DNA of 64,000 nucleotides from Venturia oleaginea (Eukaryota; Ascomycota; Dothideomycetes; Venturiales; Venturiaceae): positions 1,488,001-1,552,000 of the forward strand of contig JABMLP010000004.1 in NCBI GenBank assembly GCA_013176395.1. Direction: 5' to 3'. Shown here piece by piece: positions 45,716 through 56,315 of the stretch. A model generated the notes under the pieces. That model saw only the letters and a list, made by a program, of their open reading frames with translations. It did not search any database and was not told the DNA's origin. Position numbers and translations under genes: made by a program. The first letter of the stretch is position 1; every line of letters starts with the position of its first letter.

Positions 45716-47040
45716 TCCTAAGTATGAATTTGGCGGACCCTGAAGACGGGCGCAGCGAGGAGCCATTACTTGGGTTGGTTGTTGAGGCGAGAGGTATATT
45801 GATTATGCTTGTGAAGTTGGAAGTCGTGAATGAAGACGGTGTCGCTGCTGATCATTCCTTCGTTGGATGGAATCTGAAAAAGGGGATATACCGTTTTTAT
45901 AGCAAAGGCTCCAATCGCTCTGACTGCCGAAGCCAACGTGGCCAAATCATTCGATAGACACGCGCAGCTTGCTTTGACAGAACCAGGTTTTTGATTGCGC
46001 ATTACGTATCGCTCTGATTTAAGGTTATGGTCGACCGCTATTGATATCTGGCGACTCTCGAAAGCAGTAGAAAGCAGCATGGACTCGGTACCTAACCGGC
46101 ATCAGGAAAGGCAGACTGAGGTTTTCGAATATAAATCGGATTAGGCCACGAAACCTCATTTCGGTTTCTGAGGGCTTGGACTGGATCTGACCTTGGTAAA
46201 TCATAGAGAGCGACAGACAAATTACCACTATCAATTCTCAAAGCCATCTCTCCTATGACAACGGAGTCTCATGCTCTATCCCCCTATAGGGAGAGAACTT
46301 GTTTAATCTGAAACCTTGAGCTGATTGAGGCGTCCAGGTACTAGCAGTGATGTTCAGAAGTTCATCGTCCCAGAGTACTGGCAAGATTAGGCACCATGTT
46401 TTCTTCAACTCCTAAGGCGGTTTGCCTCGTTACCTACGCGTTCTGAATTGTGCTATGGAGGTTCTGAAAAGGATGAAAGCGAGTTTCTGCCTTCATTCAC
46501 TTCAACACGTATTATGAGACCATAGCAAGCTTAGTCGTCCTGCTCAGCGGCATTGTCAACAAACGTGTTATCCCTTATCTGATTTTCGGCGGGCAGGGGT
46601 GTTTCGGCAGTTCAGGTACTTAGCCAAGATCATAGGACAATAGGAGGGTGCCTTTTACTTTGCCTCCACCTATTACTCCTATAGGCTTGGTGGGTGCCTG
46701 TGCACCGCGCGACCATTGTAATGAATAATCACGGACCAGTTAAGGGATGTGCTCGGCAGTGTAATCGAAAGTGGACACATTCGTTAGTTGAGACTAGCGG
46801 GCCCGCAAAGAAATGCAATAAGTAATGGACGGCGAGGACGCAAAGGAATTCAATATCCAGGTAACGGTGAAGCTGGAGAAAACTTGGATTGGTGACTAAG
46901 CTTTTTTCGGACAATGACTCCACTTACAGTAGGGTCGCACAAGTTTCCGTACAGCCGAGATCGCTCAAAAAATGGTGATTCTTGTAATTACATTATGGCG
47001 CTTTCAACGTGATCATTTTCGCTCATATTCTCGTATAATG
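45716..47040. other. Intergenic region
   Basis: About 1.3 kb with only short frames. I see no gene, RNA or paired repeat. Confidence 0.5.
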
Positions 47041-47042
47041 TA

Positions 47043-48270
47043 CAGTAATACCAGGGCTACAAAATGAGCCATTCAGTGAGCTATTTAGTATTTTGTGTGC
47101 CAACCATCTGCCGCCAGTAATGCCTCAACCCTCCTTGGCATTGACTCAAGTACAGCATCAAAATAATGTTGTTCAATAAGCCGCCAGGCCTTAATAAGTG
47201 CTTCTCCTAGAACATCTCGTATATTGTCTACACCGCCAGTAACGTATTCAATCATAGGTTCCACTTCGTAGACCAATTCCTTGAGCCTCCGCCAGAGGTT
47301 TTCAATCGGGTTCATATCAGGACTGTAGAGCGGCGCATCTTGTAGTGGAATGAGGTTTTCCTTAAACCAGACTATAGTCTTTTTGGCTTTGTGGATAGGC
47401 GCGTTATCCTGCATAAATTTAAGGCCCGGTTCGTATACTGTAGGTAGCATTTCGTCGAGTAACTTGATATACGAGTTCGTAGAGTAGCCTTGACGCTTGC
47501 TCTCTAGGTCACGCTTAAGAATGTACAATTCAGAGCGCCCTACTTGGCCAGAGAAGCATACCCAAATCATGATAGACACTCCTTTACCCTTCTTATAGGT
47601 ATCAATCATTGAGGTCTCCCATTTTTGTCCTGGTGTGCGAAAACACCATGTTCTTGCCTTGCCGGTCCCTCGCTCAACTGAGCTCTCGTCAGACCATATA
47701 ATCTTCGCCCAATCTTCAGCTTTCCACGAGATGTGCTGCTCTGCCCAGAGCTTCCTGGCGTCAGCATGTACCTGTGTGAGGAAAGGGCGCCTTGCAGACC
47801 TCCAATTTGCGATTCCGTACTCTTTCAATATCCTCCTGATGGTATCCTTCGAAAAATCGATGCAAGCCTGTCTTTTGACCTCCTCGTACGTTAACTTAGG
47901 CTGCGTACGTATAATGCGTAACAGAGATCGTTCATCTCGGTCTGTATACGAGCGTGGCCGGCCGCTGGAAGGTAGGGATTCGCCGTTCTGGCGTAATGGG
48001 GCCTTTTCAAGGCTGTATTGGATGGTGGAACGCGGTAGTTTTTGTAGCGCCGCAATTGCGCCTAAACTGAGCCCGGCTTCACGCTGCGCATCAATTTTGC
48101 CGCGTTGATATGGAGTAAGACGATGATTAGGAAGCCTCTGCGGGTTTACAGGAGTCAATGGCTTTCGTTGAGGTGGCATAATGGTAGTGCAAAGATAATG
48201 TGTTAAAAAAATGAGAGGTGTAGATTTCGCGTTTTCGCTTAATTGTACGGGAACTTTTGCCCTAGTACTG
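47043..48270 (-). mobile_element. Tc1/mariner-family transposon (Tc1-like), apparently intact
   Basis: The element is about 1.23 kb. TA dinucleotides flank it at 47041-47042 and 48271-48272, the expected Tc1 target duplication. The ends are short and imperfect inverted repeats: CAGTAATACCAGGGC on the left against CAGTACTAGGGC (reverse complement) on the right. It contains one uninterrupted transposase gene. It lies about 160 bp upstream of the open DUF7918 gene. Confidence 0.75.
47085..48179 (-). CDS. Tc1-like transposase
   Basis: 364 residues from MPPQRKPLTPVNPQRLP, uninterrupted. N-terminal paired helix-turn-helix region (TPYQRGKIDAQREAGLSLGA, then KLPRSTIQYSL and EEVKRQACIDFSKDTIRRI). The catalytic DDE triad sits in IIWSDESSVERG, KFMQDNAPIHKA and YSPDMNPIENLWRRLKE. 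Spacing between the second Asp and the Glu is about 34, the DD34E type. The start used here fits the element size; the frame is open further upstream across the right terminus, which is not expected to be coding. An open transposase with all catalytic residues suggests a young copy. Confidence 0.92.
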   Translation of the reverse strand: MPPQRKPLTPVNPQRLPNHRLTPYQRGKIDAQREAGLSLGAIAALQKLPRSTIQYSLEKAPLRQNGESLPSSGRPRSYTDRDERSLLRIIRTQPKLTYEEVKRQACIDFSKDTIRRILKEYGIANWRSARRPFLTQVHADARKLWAEQHISWKAEDWAKIIWSDESSVERGTGKARTWCFRTPGQKWETSMIDTYKKGKGVSIMIWVCFSGQVGRSELYILKRDLESKRQGYSTNSYIKLLDEMLPTVYEPGLKFMQDNAPIHKAKKTIVWFKENLIPLQDAPLYSPDMNPIENLWRRLKELVYEVEPMIEYVTGGVDNIRDVLGEALIKAWRLIEQHYFDAVLESMPRRVEALLAADGWHTKY

Positions 48271-48432
48271 TAGCACGTGCTTTCGTGAGTTTTGGCCCTA
48301 GGCCAATCTCGCGACACTGTCTTCGCGGAAGAAAACGTCAACAACACAACGCTCCGCCCTTGCGTGCTTCCATTCCACTTCCTACGATCATTTCCGAGGA
48401 ACTCCTTGCTGATATCAAGAAAGTTGCGTGCG

Positions 48433-49567
48433 ATGGCGATTCTGCCAGGCTTTCCTGGACTCGAAGCCGACGTCCTTGTTAATGGTGTCGCTCGCAAGGA
48501 ATACGTGGATCCGGACTCGTCGCACGAAGACAATCCCAATACTGTCACTACTTATATCGAGGCGGAAGACAACACCAGCTTCGCTATGCAGCTCCGCCGC
48601 GATCACCGTTTCAAATATCGATCAAATGAGCTTTGCCGGAGCGTGAGCCTAGATGGGGAAAAGGTCACAGAAACATTGTTGAAAGACAATACTGCCTTAG
48701 GATACGATGCTTCAATCACCGATGCTAGCTATTACGAAACAGGCAGTGGTTCTTTCAAGAAGAATTTCTTCTTCTCAACACTCACTACAAGTAGGTAGTC
48801 GTACTGTTGCTTCAAGGATACCTGCCAAACACACGGCAGGCGATGCAGCGATCAAAACGCTTGATAAGAAGCTTCTCGAGGAATTGAAGGCGCTCGGACA
48901 GATCACTATCGGGGTACATCGCGAAGTCACTACTGGCAAACATCTCTCAAATGTCAAGAGCGAGGAGATTCCTTTTGCAACGGCCGACGTATCTGAGGAG
49001 GCCTTGAAAGGGAAATCCATCTCCCGGAAGACCAAGTAATATCTCGATTGTTCTTGGCATAATCCAGCTAACTCGAAGAAGACTTGGTCCCCCAGTCTCA
49101 ATTACACCTCGCCGCACAATCAGCACCACTTGGACGGATCCCAGAGACAAACCATTTGCTGTGTTCAACTTCCGTTATCGTTCCATGAGTAAGGAGTGAT
49201 ATCCATTGAATAGTCTAGTTCGCGACACTAATCGTAAGCGCAGATGACCTAAAAGCCGAACTCATTGTCCCACGTAGCGCAAGCCCTACGCCTCTGGAGC
49301 ATCGACCAGTCGAGGATTCATCTCCAGAAGAGATGCGTGAACTTCTCAAGCGCCAGAAGCAGCAATTGGTGAGCTGAAGACGTTCATTATTGTTTAACAT
49401 GGCTGATAAGCCAACAGGAAGAAGTTGCTCGAGTCAAGCGTGAAGGCAGAAACAACATCAAACGTGAGCGTGACGGCAACGCTGTAGTTGATGTTGACGA
49501 TGACGAACCCTCTGTGCTTCCTTACAAGCGATGCCGCATCGAGACGGTTGATCTCACTGGGGATTAG
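48433..49567 (+). CDS. DUF7918-type protein, open copy
   Basis: Five exons fit in phase: 48433-48790, 48849-49035, 49082-49188, 49244-49368 and 49418-49567, giving 308 residues. It begins MAILPGFPGLEADVLVNGV. Conserved blocks are NTVTTYIEAEDNTSFAMQL, LEELKALGQITIGVHR, DPRDKPFAVFNFRYRSM and DDLKAELIVPRSASP (split by an intron). The end is acidic with a hydrophobic VDLTGD motif, like a SUMO-interacting motif. Exon 3 could start 3 bp earlier. The family is fungal, found in many filamentous ascomycetes, with unknown function. The name rests on my recollection of the domain. Three broken copies lie in the same window. Confidence 0.72.
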
Positions 49568-50086
49568 GAGGTAGGATTCGTCTTGAGGAGTTTGATGATT
49601 GGAAGGGCGTTACCGGTGGTTATTTATGATACCCAACAATTCCATAGAGGTATATGGAGTGGGAACTGGTGCAAAACTGGGCGAAAGCATACTGCTTGAT
49701 TTCGGCATCATCTCATCGCGCACAGTTGAGTATTGATTCAATGCTATGACTGATGTATCAATATAGTTCTCCATGTCCGTGTTTCTAAAAAAAAATCGCC
49801 TGCAGTCAAGCAGGCCAGACGTTCGGTAAATTTGGACAAAGCGCGACATTGGCTTGATCACCTCTCGAAGATCATGCTGAACTGGGAACTAATCGCACTT
49901 GATCTCCAGGCACCTTCAAGTTGTGTCATGTGTTCACGCATCGCAAAGTGGGTCCAGCGGATAGTCCCTTCAACTGATACAACACTTGTCACTCATGACA
50001 ACTTCTACAACTCATTACTCATCACAGCTCATCAACTTACATAGCTTGACCACCGCCGCCACTTCGCGCCATCGGACTACATCGCA
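49568..50086. other. Intergenic spacer between two DUF7918 copies
   Basis: About 520 bp. Nothing recognised apart from the presumed promoter of the downstream copy. Confidence 0.5.
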
Positions 50087-51106
50087 ATGGACATATTTCC
50101 TGGCCTTCCTGGTTTCGAAGCCGCAGTCGCCGTCGACGGAGTAGTTTGCGCAGAACACTCACCACCCGAAGATATGAACGAAGATGATCCGAATTTGGTG
50201 ACAACCTACATCTAAGTAACACCTGGTGCCAAGTTGGCTGGTCATGTTTGGGTTCGTCCAGAAACGGTCGCTCTCTGGAACTACGACATATGTGTATGGG
50301 TCAGAGTTGATGGACAAGTCGTTCGCAAACCCTTATGGCCTAAAAAGAATGGCGGTCATGTTAAGCCTAGAATCATCCAGGGCGTCGAGGAGAAGTCGAG
50401 TACGGGCTGGAGCAGGCGCGATCTTATCTTCTCCGTTCTTGGTAAAGATATGATGGTTCCCTTCTATTCCCTTCTGTTCGCTAATCTTTAGAAGAAGACG
50501 GTGGCACCAATCGCAAGGTCGACAAAGAGCTCATGGAGCGGGTTGGCAAATTAGGCCAGATCACGGTGGAATTCTTTCGATGTGTTACTAAGCAGAAGAA
50601 AACCAACGCAACAGGTCGTGGATGGAAAGACGGCGTCAATACTGCGCCAGAGAAAGCACTCAAGGGAAAAGCGTTATCTCACAAAACCAGTTAGGCGATT
50701 GTTTTCAGCATCTGTCCAATCCAGCTAACCCTCTTCTTTTAGCCTTTCGGACACTGCAACTGCAATTTCAGCACCGCATCGTTACACCAGCTATTACATC
50801 GATAGCCCCGATGAACCTTACGCTACCTTCTGTTTCCAATATCGTTCATTGAGTAAGTCAATCGCCTCTTCATAGCGAACGGACCGCATAACCTGAATCT
50901 GCATTGTTAACACTTACACGGTAGATGATCTGAATGCCGAAATGATCATCACTCGATCACCAAGCCCCATTCCGGACGAAGTCCACGAAGACAACGAAGA
51001 CGACGAAGACAACGAAGACGACGAAGACGACGAAGACCTCAGCATCGTCGCGCCCACACCAAAGCGGCGTCACGTCACCGAGACGATCGATTTGACAGAT
51101 GACTGA
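50087..51106 (+). pseudogene. DUF7918-type protein, broken tandem copy
   Basis: Begins MDIFPGLPGFEAAVAVDGV and runs in the same exon order as the copy at 48433. TAA at 50214-50216 interrupts DDPNLVTTYI / VTPGAKLAGHVW in the same frame. After RKVDKELMERVGKLGQITVEFF, the donor after SHKT has lost a base relative to the open copy, so the next exon (PDEPYATFCFQYRSL) is out of phase. The last exon has DDLNAEMIITRSPSP, a tandem acidic EDNEDDED stretch, and ends ETIDLTDD. Two independent lesions support a pseudogene. Confidence 0.68.
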
Positions 51107-51430
51107 AATATCAGACTACATACGCCATCCATCAAAACGAAGACAGACCATCCAGACTTCACGCCAGCGTATTCCTCGCTTGGGAGGGAAACGGTTAAAC
51201 AGATACGACAGCATTGGAGAAACGGATCGAACAATGGTGTATAATCCGTTTAGGTAAAGGCGAGCTACCGACCTCATCAATCAAGTCGGGTTCGCATACA
51301 TTGTTTTCTTCCGTGAGAGGAGAGGGAGAGAGAAACATATATTCAGTATATATCGGAGGACCATACCCATCGCAAGAGAGATGTTCAAGTCTGTTATCTT
51401 CCATCCGCCAAACCAGATACTAGCAATTAC

Positions 51431-51440
51431 AATCAGAAAT
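51431..51440. repeat. Target-site duplication, left (AATCAGAAAT)
   Basis: Identical to 60984-60993. Ten bp is within the 8-11 bp typical of MULEs. Confidence 0.9.
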
Positions 51441-51513
51441 CGGGTAAGTACTGTCAGCCCACATACATCTCAAATTATGACAATCGCATACATCAAATTA
51501 CACCTGCATACAT
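51441..51513 (+). repeat. MULE terminal inverted repeat, left
   Basis: 73 bp pairing with 60911-60983 with six mismatches, five of them transitions. It contains the motif acatacatc, which recurs inward to about 51580. Confidence 0.88.
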
Positions 51514-52573
51514 CGCCTTTGATATGACAAATCACATACATCTCGGAATAATAATTTGCCGTACGCATACATCTCTCTGATTGGTCCACTTATTACACCC
51601 CTTGTGGCAACATCAACTCGACCTTCAGCACTACTAAGTCGTCGTCGTCGCTGTTACTTAATTGTAAGAATGTAGATCATGTATCAGGCATGTGATGTGG
51701 ATTGTTAAGACACCGGATTGCTGCATTCCTGATGCAAACAGTCATTCTTTGTTATTTGCACTGTAGAATGGCCTACATAACCTGATTGAACTGCCCTTAT
51801 GGCGAGAACATGCAACTCTATGTCCATTCAACTCAACAACTGTTTATTTCGCTCGATCTCATATTAATACTTCGCTCTCAATTCAGCCTTATATAATGCC
51901 GCCGCCCCCATCGAAAAGACGATGGGCATCAGTATCCAAGGCCGGATTCTGATGGGACGAGATTCACATCTTCTCGCGATGTTACCGGCGTCAGTAGCAC
52001 CTCCCTGCGCCTCGCTTTCGCCGCGAGTGCGTTCCGGAGGTGTGAAGCAAAGATGAATCCACCGACGAACGACGCGACGACACAACACCACCACGCCCTA
52101 GGTCATCAAATACGCGCCAATACCAGCTTGAATGGACTGTAGGGTTACGTAGGCATGGCAATACGCGTTGGCAAGAGGAAATGGCAACGTGGACACGGTG
52201 GGATTCGTTACCTGGCCGCAAACCAGATGCTCGCTCAGTCATAACAAGCAGAAACAAGAAATCAAGAAATATCAGGATACGAAAACCATCCGACTCTCTC
52301 CTACCTAGCTAGTAACTAGGCCGGGCTTCGAAAGCGGCTGTGGTACTCCTAGGAGAGAGACAGGACACTCTTGAGCCCGTCTGCACTCTGAGATCAGTCG
52401 AACCGTAGAGGGGACTGACGAGGGAAAGCAGATATCCTGTACTACAAACGTATGGCCTAAGAATACAACTAATAGGGATAGACCTCGTTAATACCTCCCG
52501 CTTAACCTCTTCGTTAATATCGAACACAAGTCTACTTCGTTGATACTGAACGCCCTACACTTCGTTAAGTCCC
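51514..52573. other. MULE left interior
   Basis: The first 70 bp repeat the subterminal motif catacatc at irregular spacing. The rest shows no recognised coding sequence. Short minus-strand frames at 51864-52257 have no recognisable domain. Confidence 0.4.
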
Positions 52574-52698
52574 AGACACAGAGCATTGGAAAGGCGAGAG
52601 ACACGGAGCATTAGAAAAGGTAGAGATACGGAGCATTAGATGAGTGGAAGATACGGAGCATAGGGACAGCGGGAGACACGGACTCTAACTGTAGGTAG
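52574..52698. repeat. 25-bp minisatellite, five units
   Basis: The core aga(c/t)acggagcatt starts at 52574, 52599, 52624, 52649 and 52674, an exact 25-bp period. The first four units are well conserved and the fifth is degraded. Confidence 0.9.
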
Positions 52699-53149
52699 TA
52701 ATCCGTTTGTTAAGGTACTGGAGAAACAGGCTTGGTTAGTACGAGACCACCGGACCTCTCTCGCTGGCAACGGAGATTGGCGTACGGAACCCGTGCAAGA
52801 CATGGTCGGCCTATTCGGAGGAGACTCCTTTAGGTAACGCGAAACGGGCGTCAAAAACCCGCGGGGCGTGGTATACAATGGCAGCCACTGCTGGTCCCTA
52901 AGACCTCATCCCTTTGAAAAGCTCTGACCTTAGGATAGCCTCGTGGGAGGTAGGATCAAGTCCTAATCAGAGAGACTGTCTGTATAGCCCGAGAGGACGG
53001 ATGCGCATGTCGGAGTACTAAGAGTAGGGAAGCCGGAACGAGGTGAAAACTCGGAAAGGCGTGCCCTTGAAGTATGCTCAAGGAGCAAACTAGGTGTTAA
53101 CTGGGCAGGAAGGGCTTCGTCCACCATGAACGCTAAGCCGGCTTAAAGG

Positions 53150-53579
53150 CCAGGCTAAACAGGCCGGTGCGACTTGGTCTAAGGAGTGAGAGGACGAGAC
53201 ACTGGGACTGTACGATGGCCTCACGAAACTTGAAGCTACAGCGGTGTTTTTGATGAGAACAGAGGTATTGGGACTCCGATCCTGGCTGGCAGCGATACAT
53301 GTGCCAGGGATAACCCCAGAATGCGCGTGTGGATGGCGGCACCAGACACTAATCCATGTATTCGACTTCTGCCCTAGATACAATAGAGACCATCTGAGGA
53401 GCGAAACTGGTACAACATCGATACGTACGGCACTCAATACCAGCAAGGGATGCAAGGCTGCTCCTAGGTGGATGCTCGACAATAATATCCTGCCCTATCT
53501 TACCGTGGCAAACAACGCGCAAAAGGAGGACAGGTCAAACTTCTCCGCGGCGCCGCGCCTGGTGGGTAGAGTTGAGTAA
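53150..53579 (+). pseudogene. 3' end of a Tad1-like LINE (non-LTR) ORF2
   Basis: The frame GLYDGLTKLEATAVFLMRTE, followed by VLGLRSWLAAIHVPGITPEC, is the end of a Tad1-type polyprotein. A C-terminal cysteine/histidine finger follows (CACGWRHQTLIHVFDFC), then GCKAAPRWMLDNNILPYL. Stops occur upstream of about 53190. No RT domain is seen in the MULE. The sequence is a 5'-truncated, decayed insertion. Confidence 0.68.
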
Positions 53580-53884
53580 GAAGACACAGGATAGGAGGGG
53601 GGACGAGCAGAGACTACGGACGGGAAGGAGGAGAAGCTGAAGTGAGAAATGAGCGGAATTCCCGAACCATGGACGGTACAAACACCGTCCATCAGTACGA
53701 ACTCCAGCCAACCAGGAGGAAGCGTTGGAGAGCTGAAGGTGCGATGAGGGTTTTGAGGAGGGGCTGAGGAGAGAAGAGGAGGTGCGGATTGAAGATTGCT
53801 GTGAGGTGAAGGAGGGAGGAGAGATTGGGGTAGAAGTTGTTTATTTATTAACGGCGCGTTGCCAGTGCGCGCCGTGTCCGTAGG
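53580..53884. other. Purine-rich stretch after the LINE
   Basis: About 300 bp, strongly purine-rich on the plus strand to 53840, probably LINE 3' UTR. A short palindrome (ggcgcgttgccagtgcgcgcc) lies at about 53852. Confidence 0.4.
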
Positions 53885-54800
53885 CTCAATATCGGCCGCC
53901 GGATGCTCTGTTACCCTTCCAATGAGCGAGTGGCGATCTTAAGGCTTCATGAATCACCCGGCGCTGTAGGGTGGGTTGTAGACGTCTATGACCAACACTG
54001 TTCATGCCTAGAGTGGCAAGATTTACGGTTACCATGCGCTCACGCCTTCGCAGCGATGCTACACCACAAGTACGATATATCTCTCGTCTACAACAATGGC
54101 CTTTCGTCTATATATATGAGCGCCAGACTTGGCGAGATATATACGAAGCCTCTCTTGGCGCAGTTCTACTCAAAAATCTCATTCCTGATAAAAGAACATT
54201 GCTAAATGAGGCTAGCCGCAAGCCTGGGCGGCCTCGTCACAACAGATATTACAAGGATAACGTTAAAACTCTAATTCGAAGGGATGCCAAACGCCAGGGT
54301 TCTACCTCCGCCGATAGATCTACCATCCAAAACCACGGCAAAGTGCCGCCAGAGAGTAGACGTCCCTGTTTTGATCTCGTCAGAGTCCTCATCATAGTCA
54401 GAGTCGGATGAAGCCGTATTTGAAGAGACTGAAGAAGAAACTACGGCCGCCAAGGATACCGATTTCAACGAAATTCTGGCAAAGCGGACAGAAAATGAGG
54501 CTGCGTACGAGGCTGATATGACGGCGGTAACAGCTTTGAACTCCGCTTCAAATTTGCCCTCGAATCCGGCTTCAAACTCTACTCAGGGCAATGAGCCATT
54601 GTCATATAACCATCGTATGATAGATTCACGCCGTACAGCAAACAACAAAGTCCCTTCGCAAGCAACTTTACCACTTTAAAAGAGGGCTCGTAGGGAGCCT
54701 ACGAAGTGTAGGTCATGCCAGCGTACTAGCCATACCATGGCCAAATGCCCACTTGAGCCGTGTGCAGCGTGTAATCGCTTGATTTGTGACTGCCTGGACT
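53885..54800 (+). pseudogene. MULE transposase, C-terminal remnant
   Basis: GAVGWVVDVYDQHCSCLEWQ followed by DLRLPCAHAFAAM is a SWIM zinc finger (CxC...CxH), the hallmark C-terminal part of MULE transposases. A basic segment (ASRKPGRPRHNRYYKDN) in a shifted frame and an acidic stretch follow. Near 54710 comes a zinc knuckle (CRSCQRTSHTMAKC). At least one frameshift (near 54190) and a TAA (about 54677) break it. The DDE catalytic region is absent. Its orientation fits the surrounding MULE, so it is probably what remains of the element's own transposase. Confidence 0.7.
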
Positions 54801-54885
54801 GGGAGAAACAAGGAGGGCGGCCTCAGGGTGTACAGGAGGCCGCCTTTGGGCCTGAATCGATGGGGGCAAGTCTCTTTCAAACTGT

Positions 54886-55957
54886 AACGTATTCCACCAC
54901 CGAGCCGGCCACACCACCGAGCCGGCCACTTTTCCTTGGCACAGCCCTTATCCTCTTCAACACGCAATGTCTCAACAACGCAACGCGATAGCCGTTCAAG
55001 AAGAAGGCAGAATTGATCTCGCTCCTCAGGCCTATACCTCTGGCCAATTGCAAAGCCTACGGCGCGCTGCTGCAGCCTTCAACATCAAACACCAAAGGCC
55101 CTCTGATCACCTCATTCACCGCATATCCTCCAGCCGCTTGATGTGGTCTGCTTCTCGCCGTTGAAGTACAAGTACTCTCAACGATTTCGAGACTTGGCAC
55201 GCCGACGCGTCTACCATATCAACAAAGAAGGCTTCCTCCCGGCCTTCAAAGACGCGTTTTTCGACGTGTTTACAGAAGAGAACTGTCGAAAGGCTTTTGA
55301 GATGGTAGGGCTAGTCCCTATCAACGCGGAGGTGGTATTGAATCGCCTTGAAGTACAGCTACGTACCCCACCAGCACCCCCACCGCAGGAGACGCCGTGG
55401 CAGTCGAAGACTCCAAGCAATACTCTTGAATTTGGATCCCAATCCAAGCTCGTAAGCGAGTCCTTTACTCGGTCACCAGTTACTGCGCAGGCAGGCTTTT
55501 CCCAGCTTGTCAAGAGCGCTGAATTGATGCTACACCAAAACGCTCTACTTGTTGCGCGCAACCGTGAGCTTGAAGAGCAATTGGCAGTAATGACAAAGCG
55601 AAAATGGCGCAAAAGGAAGTGGATCCAGCAAGGTGGTACTATAGAGTATGGGACTGTAGCAGCGCAGGTAGCTGCCGAGGCGTCTGTCGCGCCTCAGGGA
55701 TCAAAGAAGGCTCGTGGTAGTGGTGGTCAAGAAATAGCCCGACCAACTCAACGGCGCTGTAGGAACTGCGGCGCAACTGGACATAATGCGCGAACGTGTA
55801 AAAAGGATATTGAGATATCTTCTGAATCAGATAGCAGCACGACAGACTTGGAATCTATTGTTGATAGCGATAAAATTGAAGAGGAGTAATATGAGTTGGT
55901 CGTGCCAAGGAAAAGTGGCCGGCTCGGTGGTGTGGCCGGTTCGGTGGTGGAATACGT
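54886..55957 (+). mobile_element. Internally deleted pogo/Fot1-like transposon
   Basis: About 1.07 kb with terminal inverted repeats of about 54 bp: ACGTATTCCACCACCGAGCC on the left and its near-perfect complement on the right, both continuing to TTTTCCTTGGCAC. Each arm holds a direct duplication of the 17-mer CACCACCGAGCCGGCCA. A TA target duplication is not evident on the right. The gene inside lacks the catalytic domain, so the copy is non-autonomous. Confidence 0.8.
54967..55889 (+). pseudogene. Pogo/Fot1-like transposase with catalytic core deleted
   Basis: From the ATG at 54967, MSQQRNAIAVQEEGRIDLA and SGQLQSLRRAAAAFNIKHQR form the N-terminal helix-turn-helix typical of the group. Around 55116-55140 the sequence jumps to the C-terminal part, in another frame: LDVVCFSPLKYKYSQRF, EGFLPAFKDAFFDVFTEENC and LRTPPAPPPQETPWQSKTPS. 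The end is a zinc knuckle, CRNCGATGHNARTC. The whole DDE domain, roughly 1 kb in relatives, is missing. The open 248-residue C-terminal frame cannot be a working transposase. Confidence 0.82.
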
Positions 55958-56315
55958 TTTCGTGCATACACATATTGAGCGATTGAGAGGCTTAAAATCA
56001 AGTAGATTTTAAGCAATTGGCAGGCCTTTCGGCAAAGCCGTGCGGCGGCAGGGTAGTGCAGCAAGCTTGGCCTAGGAGCTAGGCCAAATGAGCTGTGCCA
56101 TTCTGCCAGGCAATGCACGAAAAGAAGCCCAAGGAAAGGCCCAATTGTGAGGGAAGGAAGGTGACGAGGCCGACAGCAAGGCTGAGGATACAACTGAGGG
56201 AGATTGAGTGAAATGAGTAGAAAAAAAGAGTGTGTGTGTATGTGATTGGGCTAGCGGCCAGGGTGGGTAAACGGCATTCGTACAATGTACGAAATCGAAG
56301 ACTGCGCCAATCGAC

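Noticed and set aside
51864..52257. Possible two-exon minus-strand gene in the MULE interior (RPIRIRPWILMPIVF with a membrane-like segment)
   Set aside because: No consistent splice junction or recognisable family; too weak to call as captured host gene.
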